NCBI RefSeq assembly: GCF_946151075.1
Contig: NZ_CAMGZB010000001.1
Coordinates: 1,602,001-1,666,000 of the forward strand
Direction: 5' to 3'
Source: Neobacillus sp. Marseille-Q6967
Lineage (GTDB): Bacteria; Bacillota; Bacilli; Bacillales; Cytobacillaceae
Length of the DNA stretch: 64,000 bases
Positions within the stretch are counted from its first letter, which is position 1. The number at the start of each line of letters is the position of its first letter. Below are positions 23,906 to 30,316 of the stretch, piece after piece. The notes below the pieces were generated by a model. That model did no database searches and was not told the origin of the DNA. It worked only from the letters and a program-made list of their open reading frames with translations. A program made the position numbers and the translations under genes.

Positions 23906-23926
23906 AAATGATTTTAGGAATCATTT
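23906..23926. promoter_or_regulatory. Second operator-like palindrome before znuA
   Basis: AAATGATT-TTAGG-AATCATTT is a perfect 8-bp inverted repeat sharing AAATGATT with the Zur box. It could be a second, weaker site. Confidence 0.4.
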
Positions 23927-23934
23927 CGTTTTAT

Positions 23935-23967
23935 GGTGACAGGTACGCCTCGGAGTATGTGATAAAT
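23935..23967 (+). repeat. Dispersed GGTGACAGGTACG-type repeat
   Basis: GGTGACAGGTACGCCTCGGA, ending ATGTGATAAAT, lies between the divergent znuA and YetF-family genes. Confidence 0.65.
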
Positions 23968-24026
23968 AAAACCAGCCTTATTGGGGAAATTATCCTAAGG
24001 CTTGTTTTTATCGGGAGGTGATGATT

Positions 24027-24635
24027 TTGGATATATCGTTTATTTGGAAGTCGTTTGTGTTAATTTTTTCGGGGATCTTGTTGTTGCGTATTGCGGGGAG
24101 GAAGTCGATTTCCCAGATGACGCTCGCACAGACGATTGTGATGATCTCAATTGGGACGATTATTGTACAGCCTATTGTTGAAAAAAGTGTGAGTAAGGCT
24201 GTGATTGGCGCTGCAATCTTTGTTGCCGCGATTGTGATATTGGAATTTTTGCAACTCAAGTTTAATATGTTCGAAATGTTCATTACTGGTAAATCGAAGC
24301 TTGTGGTCGAGAATGGAACCCTGAATATTCAAAATCTTAGGAAGCTGCGCCTGACCGTCGATCAATTGGAAATGAGATTGCGTAATCAGGGGATATCGAA
24401 AATTGAAGACCTAAAATGGGCTACGATTGAACCGAATGGACTGCTGGGCTATGAATTAAACGATGATGCCAAACCCTTAACGGTAGGTGAGTTTAAAAAA
24501 CTATTAGCGATGAATGCTCCGATGCAGTTAGGAACAATCATGGGTAAAGCACCCAACCCTCCTTCAAATGATGGAGATATTTTTGAAGAAATTGATAAAA
24601 ACAAACCACAGCAGCATCCTGACTTTTTAAATTAA
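24027..24635 (+). CDS. YetF-family (DUF421) membrane protein
   Basis: About 202 residues. Three N-terminal helices (FIWKSFVLIFSGILLLRIAG; LAQTIVMISIGTIIVQPIVE; VIGAAIFVAAIVILEFLQLK) precede a soluble domain with the DUF421 pattern GKSKLVVENGTLNIQNLRKL and TVDQLEMRLRNQGI. GGGAGG lies 8 bases before TTG 24027; ATG 24021 and GTG 24018 sit too close to it, so the exact start is uncertain. B. subtilis YetF-type proteins are lipid-binding membrane proteins of unsettled role, often linked to sporulation. Confidence 0.85.
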   Translation: MDISFIWKSFVLIFSGILLLRIAGRKSISQMTLAQTIVMISIGTIIVQPIVEKSVSKAVIGAAIFVAAIVILEFLQLKFNMFEMFITGKSKLVVENGTLNIQNLRKLRLTVDQLEMRLRNQGISKIEDLKWATIEPNGLLGYELNDDAKPLTVGEFKKLLAMNAPMQLGTIMGKAPNPPSNDGDIFEEIDKNKPQQHPDFLN

Positions 24636-24714
24636 GACCCTTAATTATTAGGCCTTTAGGAACTATCCGAGGGGCCTTTCTATTCAAAGCGTGAAGATTT
24701 TCCAGCCGTTCAAC

Positions 24715-24829
24715 ATTCCGTCAAAACATTTCTAACAAACTGTGAACTTATCCCTATACCCATATTAATAACTATCAAACTGTAATATATTGTAAGTGTA
24801 AGGAGCAAGTAAATCTTGAAAGGCGGAAT
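24715..24829 (+). promoter_or_regulatory. Conserved upstream region of the first doxX copy
   Basis: This 115-bp region aligns with 27841-27956 before the second copy: ATTCCG(T/C)C at the left, AACAAACTGTGAACTT, CTATACCCAT, and GAAAGGCGGAAT at the ribosome site. ATTCCGTC can pair with GGCGGAAT using one G-U pair, so a long-range stem could cover the ribosome site. No clear SigA promoter was recognised. Confidence 0.5.
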
Positions 24830-24834
24830 GCCAT

Positions 24835-25344
24835 ATGTTTAATCAATTTTTAAGAGAAAACAAAATCTCAGCAGCTATTTTAACCAGCATTCGATTATAT
24901 CTTGGATATGTTTGGTTCACAGCAGGACTTCATAAAATTACAGGCGGATTTGACGCAGCAGGCTTTTTAAAAGGATCAATCGCCAACCCGGTGAAAGGAC
25001 CAGACGGCAACATGGTTTACGGCTGGTATGTTAACTTCCTAGAAAGCTTTGCATTACCAAACGTAGACATTTTCAACTTTGTGATTCCTTGGGGAGAAAC
25101 ATTAGTAGGTTTAGGATTACTTCTAGGCTGCCTAACAACTGCAGCCATGTTCTTCGGATTAGTGATGAACTTCTCTTTCTTCCTAGCTGGTACTGTTTCT
25201 CACAACCCAACAGATATCTTCTTAGGTTTCATCATCTTGGCAGCTGGCTACAACGCTGGCCGATACGGCCTAGACCGCTGGGTTGTACCATTTTTCCGCA
25301 AAAACGTTGTCAGTAAAAAAGATACAAAAAAAGCAGCCGCTTAA
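24835..25344 (+). CDS. DoxX-family membrane protein, copy 1
   Basis: A 169-residue protein with four helices (AAILTSIRLYLGYVWFTAGL; ETLVGLGLLLGCLTTAAMFF; GLVMNFSFFLAGTVSHNPTD; IFLGFIILAAGYNAGRYGLD). The arginine and 'YLGYVWFTAGLHKI' in helix 1 fit the DoxX/DoxD family, linked to quinone or thiol redox chemistry. It is nearly identical to the gene at 27962, and the upstream regions are also conserved, so this is a recent duplication 3.1 kb apart. Precise function unknown. Confidence 0.9.
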   Translation: MFNQFLRENKISAAILTSIRLYLGYVWFTAGLHKITGGFDAAGFLKGSIANPVKGPDGNMVYGWYVNFLESFALPNVDIFNFVIPWGETLVGLGLLLGCLTTAAMFFGLVMNFSFFLAGTVSHNPTDIFLGFIILAAGYNAGRYGLDRWVVPFFRKNVVSKKDTKKAAA

Positions 25345-25355
25345 CAGTAAGTATT

Positions 25356-25393
25356 ACAAAAATGCGATTCGGTTATCCGAATCGCATTTTTGT
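25356..25393. terminator. Terminator of doxX copy 1
   Basis: ACAAAAATGCGATTCGG and CCGAATCGCATTTTTGT pair perfectly around TTAT. Confidence 0.92.
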
Positions 25394-25421
25394 ACCTGTC
25401 ACGCCCCGAGTTTTGTCGATT
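25391..25421 (+). repeat. Dispersed repeat
   Basis: TGTACCTGTCACGCCCCGAG, ending TTTTGTCGATT, abuts the terminator of doxX copy 1. Confidence 0.7.
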
Positions 25422-25483
25422 GATTGAATACATTTCCTTTTTTTGCAAAAGATAAGGTTAAATATGGATAAGGGGTATTTAAT

Positions 25484-26521
25484 ATGGATTTGATAAAGCC
25501 GATAAATATAAGTGCTTCTAAGTTAGCTGAGGATCAGCCGCTTAGCTCAGTTGAGATGGCGAAGTTATGGGCGACGTATATTGGCAATAGCATGTCGCAT
25601 AAGATATTAAATTATTTTCTCCAGTATGTAGAGGATGAACATATAAAAATATTATTGGAAAATGGATTAAACTTGACTGTTAATTTTATGCAAACGATTG
25701 AGAAGTTTTTTAAACAGGTCAACTTTCCGATTCCGATTGGATTTACGGAAGAAGATGTAAATCTTGGGGCACCGAAGCTTTTTGAGGATGAATTTTACGT
25801 TCATTATTTGAAATATGCTGCAAAAGCGGGGCTTAGTTTATATGCGGTTGCTGTACCATTGGTAATGAGGGAAGACATCCGGGAATTTTTTATTCATTGT
25901 AATAACTGCACCAACATCCTTTTAGGGCAGATTAACAATGTGTTAATGGAGAAGGGCTTCATTATTAAACCGCCTCAGATTCCGATTCCTAATCGAGTGG
26001 ACTTTGTAAATAAGCAAAATTATATGAAAGGATTTTTAGGAGATACACGGCCTTTACATGCGATGGAAGTTACACATCTTTATGATAATGTCGAAAACAA
26101 CATTACGAGCAAAGCGCTTCTGATTGCTTTTAGCCAGGTGGCAAAAAATGAAGAAGTCCGGGATTTGTTTATAAGAGGGAAAGAGATGACCGATAGGGCG
26201 GTAGAACGTTTTAGAGGAAAGCTCCATCGGGAGAATCTGCCTGCCCCATCCGATATTGATCATTTAGTGACCAGTTCTACTTTTTCACCTTTTTCAGATA
26301 AATTAATGCTGTTTCATAAAGTGGATATGTTTAATATCAAAATTCGAAGTTACGGAAACTCTATATCTGTAAACGGACGAAGAGACCTTGGAGCCATGTA
26401 CTTCAAATTAATTGGCGATGTCACCGTATTCGTCGACGATGGAGCCAATATCCTCATTGAACACGGCTGGATGGAACAACCTCCAAAAGCCATCGACCGC
26501 GAGGATTTAACAGCGAAATAG
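25484..26521 (+). CDS. DUF3231 family protein
   Basis: A 345-residue protein built of two similar halves, each a four-helix ferritin-like bundle: LSSVEMAKLWATYIGNSMSH in the first and LHAMEVTHLYDNVENNITSK in the second; the pattern LPIPIGFTEEDVNL also fits the family. DUF3231 proteins resemble CotF-type coat proteins and are common in spore formers. AAGGGG precedes ATG. It is a single gene followed by a dispersed repeat and a terminator. Molecular function unknown. Confidence 0.88.
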   Translation: MDLIKPINISASKLAEDQPLSSVEMAKLWATYIGNSMSHKILNYFLQYVEDEHIKILLENGLNLTVNFMQTIEKFFKQVNFPIPIGFTEEDVNLGAPKLFEDEFYVHYLKYAAKAGLSLYAVAVPLVMREDIREFFIHCNNCTNILLGQINNVLMEKGFIIKPPQIPIPNRVDFVNKQNYMKGFLGDTRPLHAMEVTHLYDNVENNITSKALLIAFSQVAKNEEVRDLFIRGKEMTDRAVERFRGKLHRENLPAPSDIDHLVTSSTFSPFSDKLMLFHKVDMFNIKIRSYGNSISVNGRRDLGAMYFKLIGDVTVFVDDGANILIEHGWMEQPPKAIDREDLTAK

Positions 26522-26524
26522 GCG

Positions 26525-26554
26525 GGTGCCTGTCACCGCCCGGAATTTGTCGAA
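26525..26554 (+). repeat. Dispersed GGTGCCTGTCACC-type repeat (near-consensus)
   Basis: GGTGCCTGTCACCGCCCGGA, ending ATTTGTCGAA, begins 3 bases after the DUF3231 stop. Confidence 0.85.
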
Positions 26555-26587
26555 CAACAAACTCACCTTTTTGGGTGAGTTTGTTTG
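26554..26587. terminator. Bidirectional terminator
   Basis: AACAAACTCACC and GGTGAGTTTGTT pair around TTTTT; it serves the DUF3231 gene and the facing YmaF gene. Confidence 0.85.
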
Positions 26588-26597
26588 TGTGTTCAGG

Positions 26598-26972
26598 TTA
26601 TTGACTGGTCCTTCCACCGTACATGTGGCTGTGGGGATTCATTCCGTTAACGGTCGTTACTCCTCTAAATTCATGGTAGTGGCCGCCGTTTTGGAGGGGG
26701 ATTGCCGGCCCTGTTATCCCGCGTATTTGATGTCTATGTCTGTGATCGACGGTAGTAAAAGTAAAATATTGATGGGTGTGCTGGACGCCGGTAGGTGCTG
26801 GTTCTGTTGTACCAGCATACTGGTGGCTGTGACCGTCATCGAAAGAGGTGACCCCCTGAAATGAGTGGGTGTGAACGGGCCTTCCATCCCATGAGGTAAT
26901 ATAGAGCCGGTGGGAATGCATCGAACCGGACCCATCTCCAGAATACATGTAGCCAGAAACAGGGATATCCAT
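26598..26972 (-). CDS. YmaF-family protein
   Basis: A 124-residue protein made of ~20-residue His-rich beta repeats: SGSMHSHRLYITSWDGRPVH, HTHSFQGVTSFDDGHSHQYA, HTHQYFTFTTVDHRHRHQIR, GGHYHEFRGVTTVNGMNPHS. ATG at 26972 follows AGGAG by 10 bases; the longer upstream frame has no site. Histidine spacing suggests metal binding or a packed beta-solenoid, possibly in the spore coat or on the surface. YmaF itself has no established function. Confidence 0.85.
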   Translation of the reverse strand: MDIPVSGYMYSGDGSGSMHSHRLYITSWDGRPVHTHSFQGVTSFDDGHSHQYAGTTEPAPTGVQHTHQYFTFTTVDHRHRHQIRGITGPAIPLQNGGHYHEFRGVTTVNGMNPHSHMYGGRTSQ

Positions 26973-27027
26973 AGAATAACAACTCCTAAAAAACTTTTTA
27001 ATCACCATATTCCTGAATGTGATATTA

Positions 27028-27060
27028 GGTGCCTGTCACGCCCCGAAGTCTGTGCGACAA
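27028..27060 (+). repeat. Dispersed repeat, 5' of both neighbouring genes
   Basis: GGTGCCTGTCACGCCCCGAA, ending TGTGCGACA, lies between two divergent genes and next to an orphan hairpin. Confidence 0.7.
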
Positions 27061-27066
27061 TAAAAA

Positions 27067-27090
27067 GGACGATTCTCACTCAAATCGTCC
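27067..27090 (-). terminator. Orphan terminator hairpin
   Basis: GGACGATT and AATCGTCC pair; on the minus strand TTTTTATT follows, yet no minus-strand gene ends here. Probably left from a lost gene. Confidence 0.6.
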
Positions 27091-27277
27091 AGTAGGCGGA
27101 TATCCGAATGAAGTCGGCGGAAAAAAACTAGGTAGGCGGATAAATGAGAGAAACTGGCTAAGGTTAAATTGATTCTGAAAGGTAGTTTGTAAGATTTTCT
27201 TACATTCTTGTTGTAATAAGGTTAGTTATGGGATTTAATTTTTAATAGATTAGTTGTGATTTTAGGAGGATGGTTTT

Positions 27278-27733
27278 ATGGATATTAAAATAGATGATTT
27301 AACTGGACCTGAGGTGGGAGATTTAATCAGCGAACATCTTCAGGGCATGTTTGAAAATTCTCCGCCGGAAAGTATTCACGCCCTCGGGCTTGAGCAGTTG
27401 CGGCGGCCGGAGATTACCTTCTGGAGTGCGTGGGAGGGTAACGAATTATTGGGCTGTGGTGCCTTAAAAGAACTAGATGGAGAGCACGGGGAACTCAAAT
27501 CAATGCGTACCTCGTCAGCACATTTAAGAAAAGGTGTTGCCAGACGGATGCTGCAGCACATTATTGATGAAGCTAAGAACAGAGGCTACAAGAGGTTAAG
27601 CCTGGAAACGGGGTCGATGCTTGCTTTCGAACCCGCAAAGAAACTTTATGAAAGCTTCGGATTCCACTATTGCATGCCGTTTGCAGATTACGAGGATGAC
27701 CCGAATAGTGTATTCATGACAATGGAGTTATAG
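27278..27733 (+). CDS. GNAT-family N-acetyltransferase
   Basis: A 151-residue acetyl-CoA-dependent transferase. The acetyl-CoA loop is in TSSAHLRKGVARRMLQHIID (RKGVAR fits Q/RxxGxG/A), followed by RGYKRLSLETGSMLAFEPAK and KLYESFGFHYCMPF, the usual strand 5 and helix 4 pattern. AGGAGG precedes ATG by 9 bases. Resembles YsnE-type members in layout. Single gene; substrate unknown. Confidence 0.9.
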   Translation: MDIKIDDLTGPEVGDLISEHLQGMFENSPPESIHALGLEQLRRPEITFWSAWEGNELLGCGALKELDGEHGELKSMRTSSAHLRKGVARRMLQHIIDEAKNRGYKRLSLETGSMLAFEPAKKLYESFGFHYCMPFADYEDDPNSVFMTMEL

Positions 27734-27763
27734 GGCCATGCCCTCAAAGTTTGTTGAATCAGA

Positions 27764-27787
27764 GCAGTCCTTTGTGGGCTGTTTTTG
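27764..27787 (+). terminator. Terminator of the GNAT gene
   Basis: AGCAGTCC and GGGCTGTT form a short stem followed by TTTTGTTT. Confidence 0.6.
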
Positions 27788-27840
27788 TTTGAAATTGGTC
27801 GTGGTTTTCCCAATTATCTTTAATTCGAGAGTTGTTCAAG

Positions 27841-27956
27841 ATTCCGCCATAACATTTCAAACAAACTGTGAACTTGTTACTATACCCATGTTATAAACGG
27901 CCATTATTCAATATAGTGTAAGTATAGAAAACAAGTTAAAATTTGAAAGGCGGAAT
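27841..27956 (+). promoter_or_regulatory. Conserved upstream region of the second doxX copy
   Basis: ATTCCGCC at 27841-27848 is fully complementary to GGCGGAAT at 27949-27956, which includes the ribosome site region. The block aligns with 24715-24829, including AACAAACTGTGAACTT and CTATACCCAT. Confidence 0.5.
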
Positions 27957-27961
27957 CATTT

Positions 27962-28468
27962 ATGTTTAATCAATTTTTAAGAGAAAATAAAATCTCTGCA
28001 GCTATTTTAACGATCCTTCGTTTATACCTCGGCTACGCTTGGTTTACAGCAGGTTTCCACAAAATCACAGGCGGATTTGACGCTTCTGGCTTCTTAAAAG
28101 GAGCTGTAGCCAACCCGGTTAAAGGTCCAGATGGCAGTATGGTTTATGGCTGGTATGTAAGCTTCTTAGAAAACTTCGCGTTGCCAAATGCAGATATTTT
28201 CAACTTTATAATCCCTTGGGGTGAAACATTAGTAGGGTTAGGATTACTTTTAGGATGTTTAACAACAGCAGCTATGTTCTTTGGTTTAGTAATGAATTTC
28301 TCTTTCTTCCTAGCAGGAACAGTATCTCATAACCCAACAGACATTTTCTTAGGATTTATCATCTTGGCGGCTGGCTACAACGCAGGCCGCTACGGACTAG
28401 ACCACTGGGTCGTACCGTTCATTAACAAAAAATTAAACATCAAAGATACTACAAAAGCAGCTGCTTAA
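27962..28468 (+). CDS. DoxX-family membrane protein, copy 2
   Basis: A 168-residue near-copy of the gene at 24835, with the same four helices. Changes are few and conservative (ILTILRLYLGYAWFTAGFHK against ILTSIRLYLGYVWFTAGLHK) apart from the last ~20 residues, which differ more. GAAAGGCGG is the ribosome site in both. The two copies flank the DUF3231, YmaF and GNAT genes, so the duplication was not a simple tandem one or other genes were inserted later. Confidence 0.9.
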   Translation: MFNQFLRENKISAAILTILRLYLGYAWFTAGFHKITGGFDASGFLKGAVANPVKGPDGSMVYGWYVSFLENFALPNADIFNFIIPWGETLVGLGLLLGCLTTAAMFFGLVMNFSFFLAGTVSHNPTDIFLGFIILAAGYNAGRYGLDHWVVPFINKKLNIKDTTKAAA

Positions 28469-28480
28469 CTAGTATCACAT

Positions 28481-28513
28481 AGACGATTCGGAATAACCCG
28501 GTCGTCTTTTTTG
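28481..28513 (+). terminator. Terminator of doxX copy 2
   Basis: AGACGAT/ATCGTCT-type arms (AGACGATTCGG against CCCGGTCGTCT) close the loop AATAA; TTTTTTG follows. Confidence 0.75.
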
Positions 28514-28514
28514 T

Positions 28515-28548
28515 GGTGGTTACAGGTACCGCCTTTAGAGTTGTTAAA
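28515..28548 (+). repeat. Dispersed repeat, diverged
   Basis: GGTGGTTACAGGTACCGCCT, ending GAGTTGTTAAA. Confidence 0.5.
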
Positions 28549-28554
28549 TAATAC

Positions 28555-28590
28555 AAAAAGGTGAGCACCGATATGGATGCTCACCTTTAA
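28555..28590 (-). terminator. Terminator of the ABA-sandwich protein gene
   Basis: AAAGGTGAGCA and TGCTCACCTTT pair. The minus-strand gene ends 4 bases to the right. Confidence 0.8.
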
Positions 28591-28593
28591 TTT

Positions 28594-28917
28594 TTAGCAT
28601 AGTCTCTCCCAGGTTCTTGGGCAGTGGCCGTTTGCGGTCATTTCAATGATGCTATAAGCGGCGTTGGTAATGGCTTGTGATAAGGTTGCTCCAGTTCCTC
28701 GAATGTCATTAAATCTTGCCTCTGAAACACCGTTTGTGTGAAAGGTGTACCCAAACTCTTTTAACCGCTCCACAATCCGCATCGCGTGATCCAGGTTTTT
28801 CTCTGGCTGGAATTCGTGATCATAAATGAACGTTCTTTTTTCATAATCGTACCATCTGTCCCACCTATTTAACTTCCAACCTAGTATTCTCCGAGCTATC
28901 GAATCCGTTTTATTCAT
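28594..28917 (-). CDS. Small phage ABA-sandwich-type protein
   Basis: A 107-residue protein starting at MNKTDSIARR (ATG 28917, AGGAGG upstream). The layout 'short N-terminal helix, WYDYEKRTFIYDHEFQPEKN, LDHAMRIVERLKEFGYTFHT, then ATLSQAITNAAYSIIE' is typical of the small phage ABA-sandwich family, often seen in Bacillus phages and as single host genes. No other phage gene is nearby. Function unknown. Confidence 0.72.
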   Translation of the reverse strand: MNKTDSIARRILGWKLNRWDRWYDYEKRTFIYDHEFQPEKNLDHAMRIVERLKEFGYTFHTNGVSEARFNDIRGTGATLSQAITNAAYSIIEMTANGHCPRTWERLC

Positions 28918-29113
28918 AATCCTTCCTCCTGTCATTTGTATTATTATATAACAGTATATTTATAGTTGTTCATATTATATAACAGTAAAATGAAAAAGTT
29001 CAAACAAATTTTATAAAAATTTAAAGTATTTATTCGTATGGCCTTATTTGAGATAATGGAAAAAATAACAATAGATTGGAGCTAGGGCAGGAACCGTAAA
29101 ATTCAGTTTTATC

Positions 29114-29145
29114 GGTGCCTTCACCATGGCGAAGTTTGTCGAATA
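29114..29145 (+). repeat. Dispersed repeat in a gene-free gap
   Basis: GGTGCCTTCACCATGGCGAA, ending GTTTGTCGAATAA, followed by the hairpin GGACTGACTATAAATAGTCA at 29151-29170. Neither belongs to a recognisable gene. Confidence 0.7.
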
Positions 29146-29233
29146 AAAAAGGACTGACTATAAATAGTCAGCCTCCATGTGACGAAAGGTGCTTCCTCCC
29201 GTCTAGTATAGTTTATTCAAGAATGAGGACAAG

Positions 29234-29264
29234 GGTGCCTGGCACCGCTCGTAAATTGTCGGAA
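29234..29264 (+). repeat. Dispersed repeat in a gene-free gap
   Basis: GGTGCCTGGCACCGCTCGTA, ending AATTGTCGGAA, directly followed by a terminator. Confidence 0.75.
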
Positions 29265-29294
29265 AAAGTCGCTGCTCAAATAGCGATTTTTTTT
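29265..29294 (+). terminator. Orphan terminator upstream of the sigma-factor operon
   Basis: AAAGTCGCT and AGCGATTTTTTTTT pair; no plus-strand gene ends before it. The 436-bp gap 28918-29353 holds only two repeats and two hairpins. Confidence 0.75.
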
Positions 29295-29359
29295 TCGCAG
29301 AAAAATAAAAACTTCTTCTATAGGAGCATCGTCTAAGTTGCAGAGAGGAGGACGTGGTT

Positions 29360-29905
29360 GTGGAAGAGATAGAAATGATAGCTTCAGCCCTTGATACGGA
29401 TGATAAGGAACTTCTTATCGATGAGATGATGAAGTGGTATGGGCAGGAGATTTTGCAGCTTGCTTATTCTTATGTGAAGAATCAAGCAATTGCGGAGGAT
29501 TTAACCCAGGATATTTTTGTGAAGTGCTACCGGGCACTGGATACATATAGCGGCAAATCGAAGCTAAGAACGTGGTTATGGCGGATTGCTATTAATCATT
29601 GCAAAGATTTTCTAAGAAGCTGGTACAGCAGGAATGTGGTGGCAACGGGGGATGAAATCACCACAAATGGCACCCGGAAGGGATTGGTCGAAGAGACCGT
29701 CGTCCAGAAGGAAGAGGATGACCAGTTGATATCAGCAGTCATGGAGCTGCCGGTCAAATATAGGGAGGTTATCTACCTTTTTTATTATCAGGAGCTATCA
29801 ATCAAAGAAATTGCTGTTCTGACCGATACAGGGGAAAACACGGTGAAAACTCGTCTCCGGCGTGCCAGGGAACTCTTAAAAGAAAGACTGGAGGTATCAC
29901 TGTAA
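29360..29905 (+). CDS. ECF-type RNA polymerase sigma factor
   Basis: A 181-residue sigma-70 family protein. Region 2 spans ~residues 20-90 (SYVKNQAIAEDLTQDIFVKC, then LRTWLWRIAINHCKDFLRSW) and region 4 spans ~125-175 (ELPVKYREVIYLFYYQELSI, then TGENTVKTRLRRARELLKER). I start at GTG 29360, 8 bases after AGAGGAGG; the GTG at 29354 is too close. Its stop overlaps the PadR start (TAATGG). No anti-sigma factor with a zinc or membrane anchor follows; a PadR regulator and a HAAS-SEDS membrane protein take that place. Confidence 0.92.
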   Translation: MEEIEMIASALDTDDKELLIDEMMKWYGQEILQLAYSYVKNQAIAEDLTQDIFVKCYRALDTYSGKSKLRTWLWRIAINHCKDFLRSWYSRNVVATGDEITTNGTRKGLVEETVVQKEEDDQLISAVMELPVKYREVIYLFYYQELSIKEIAVLTDTGENTVKTRLRRARELLKERLEVSL

Positions 29906-30309
29906 TGGAGGATCGTTTAAAAAACCTTAAGAAGATTATGGACCAACGGACTTTTCCAGGGCTCACTTTTACAGAAGAGATTCGAAAGAACGTACTGGAG
30001 GCGATTAAAAAAGAGGAAAGAGAAGAGGATATCCTGCTGGCCGTTATGCAGCTGCTTGTCCAGGCTAAAACCGGTTATGAGTTGACAACTAATCTGCGGG
30101 GCAGGGGGATCCGAAAATTTGAGAACGATGAAGGGGCAGTTTATACGATTTTACATCGCCTTGAACACTCAGGATATTTGTACACTGAATGGAATGATCA
30201 AGGAGCTAAATACTACACCCTTAATCAGAAAGGGAAAAAGTTGTTGAGGAAAGCGGAACAAAAACAGGCAAAACCACAGCTGGTTTTGAAGGAATTGTTA
30301 GAGGGGTGA
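29905..30309 (+). CDS. PadR-family regulator with N-terminal extension
   Basis: A 134-residue protein. Residues ~40-125 are the PadR winged helix (ILLAVMQLLVQAKTGYELTT, then GAVYTILHRLEHSGYLYTEW and AKYYTLNQKGKKLL). The first ~38 residues (RLKNLKKIMDQRTFPGLTFT) are an extra charged helix not found in minimal PadR proteins. Translationally coupled to the sigma gene (1-base overlap) and 7 bases ahead of the HAAS-SEDS gene. PadR proteins commonly control neighbouring HAAS-domain genes, so it may regulate this operon. Confidence 0.88.
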   Translation: MEDRLKNLKKIMDQRTFPGLTFTEEIRKNVLEAIKKEEREEDILLAVMQLLVQAKTGYELTTNLRGRGIRKFENDEGAVYTILHRLEHSGYLYTEWNDQGAKYYTLNQKGKKLLRKAEQKQAKPQLVLKELLEG

Positions 30310-30316
30310 GGAGGCA

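Noticed and set aside
28594..28917. Prophage remnant
   Set aside because: Only this one small phage-type gene is present; no integrase, structural gene or attachment repeat was seen.
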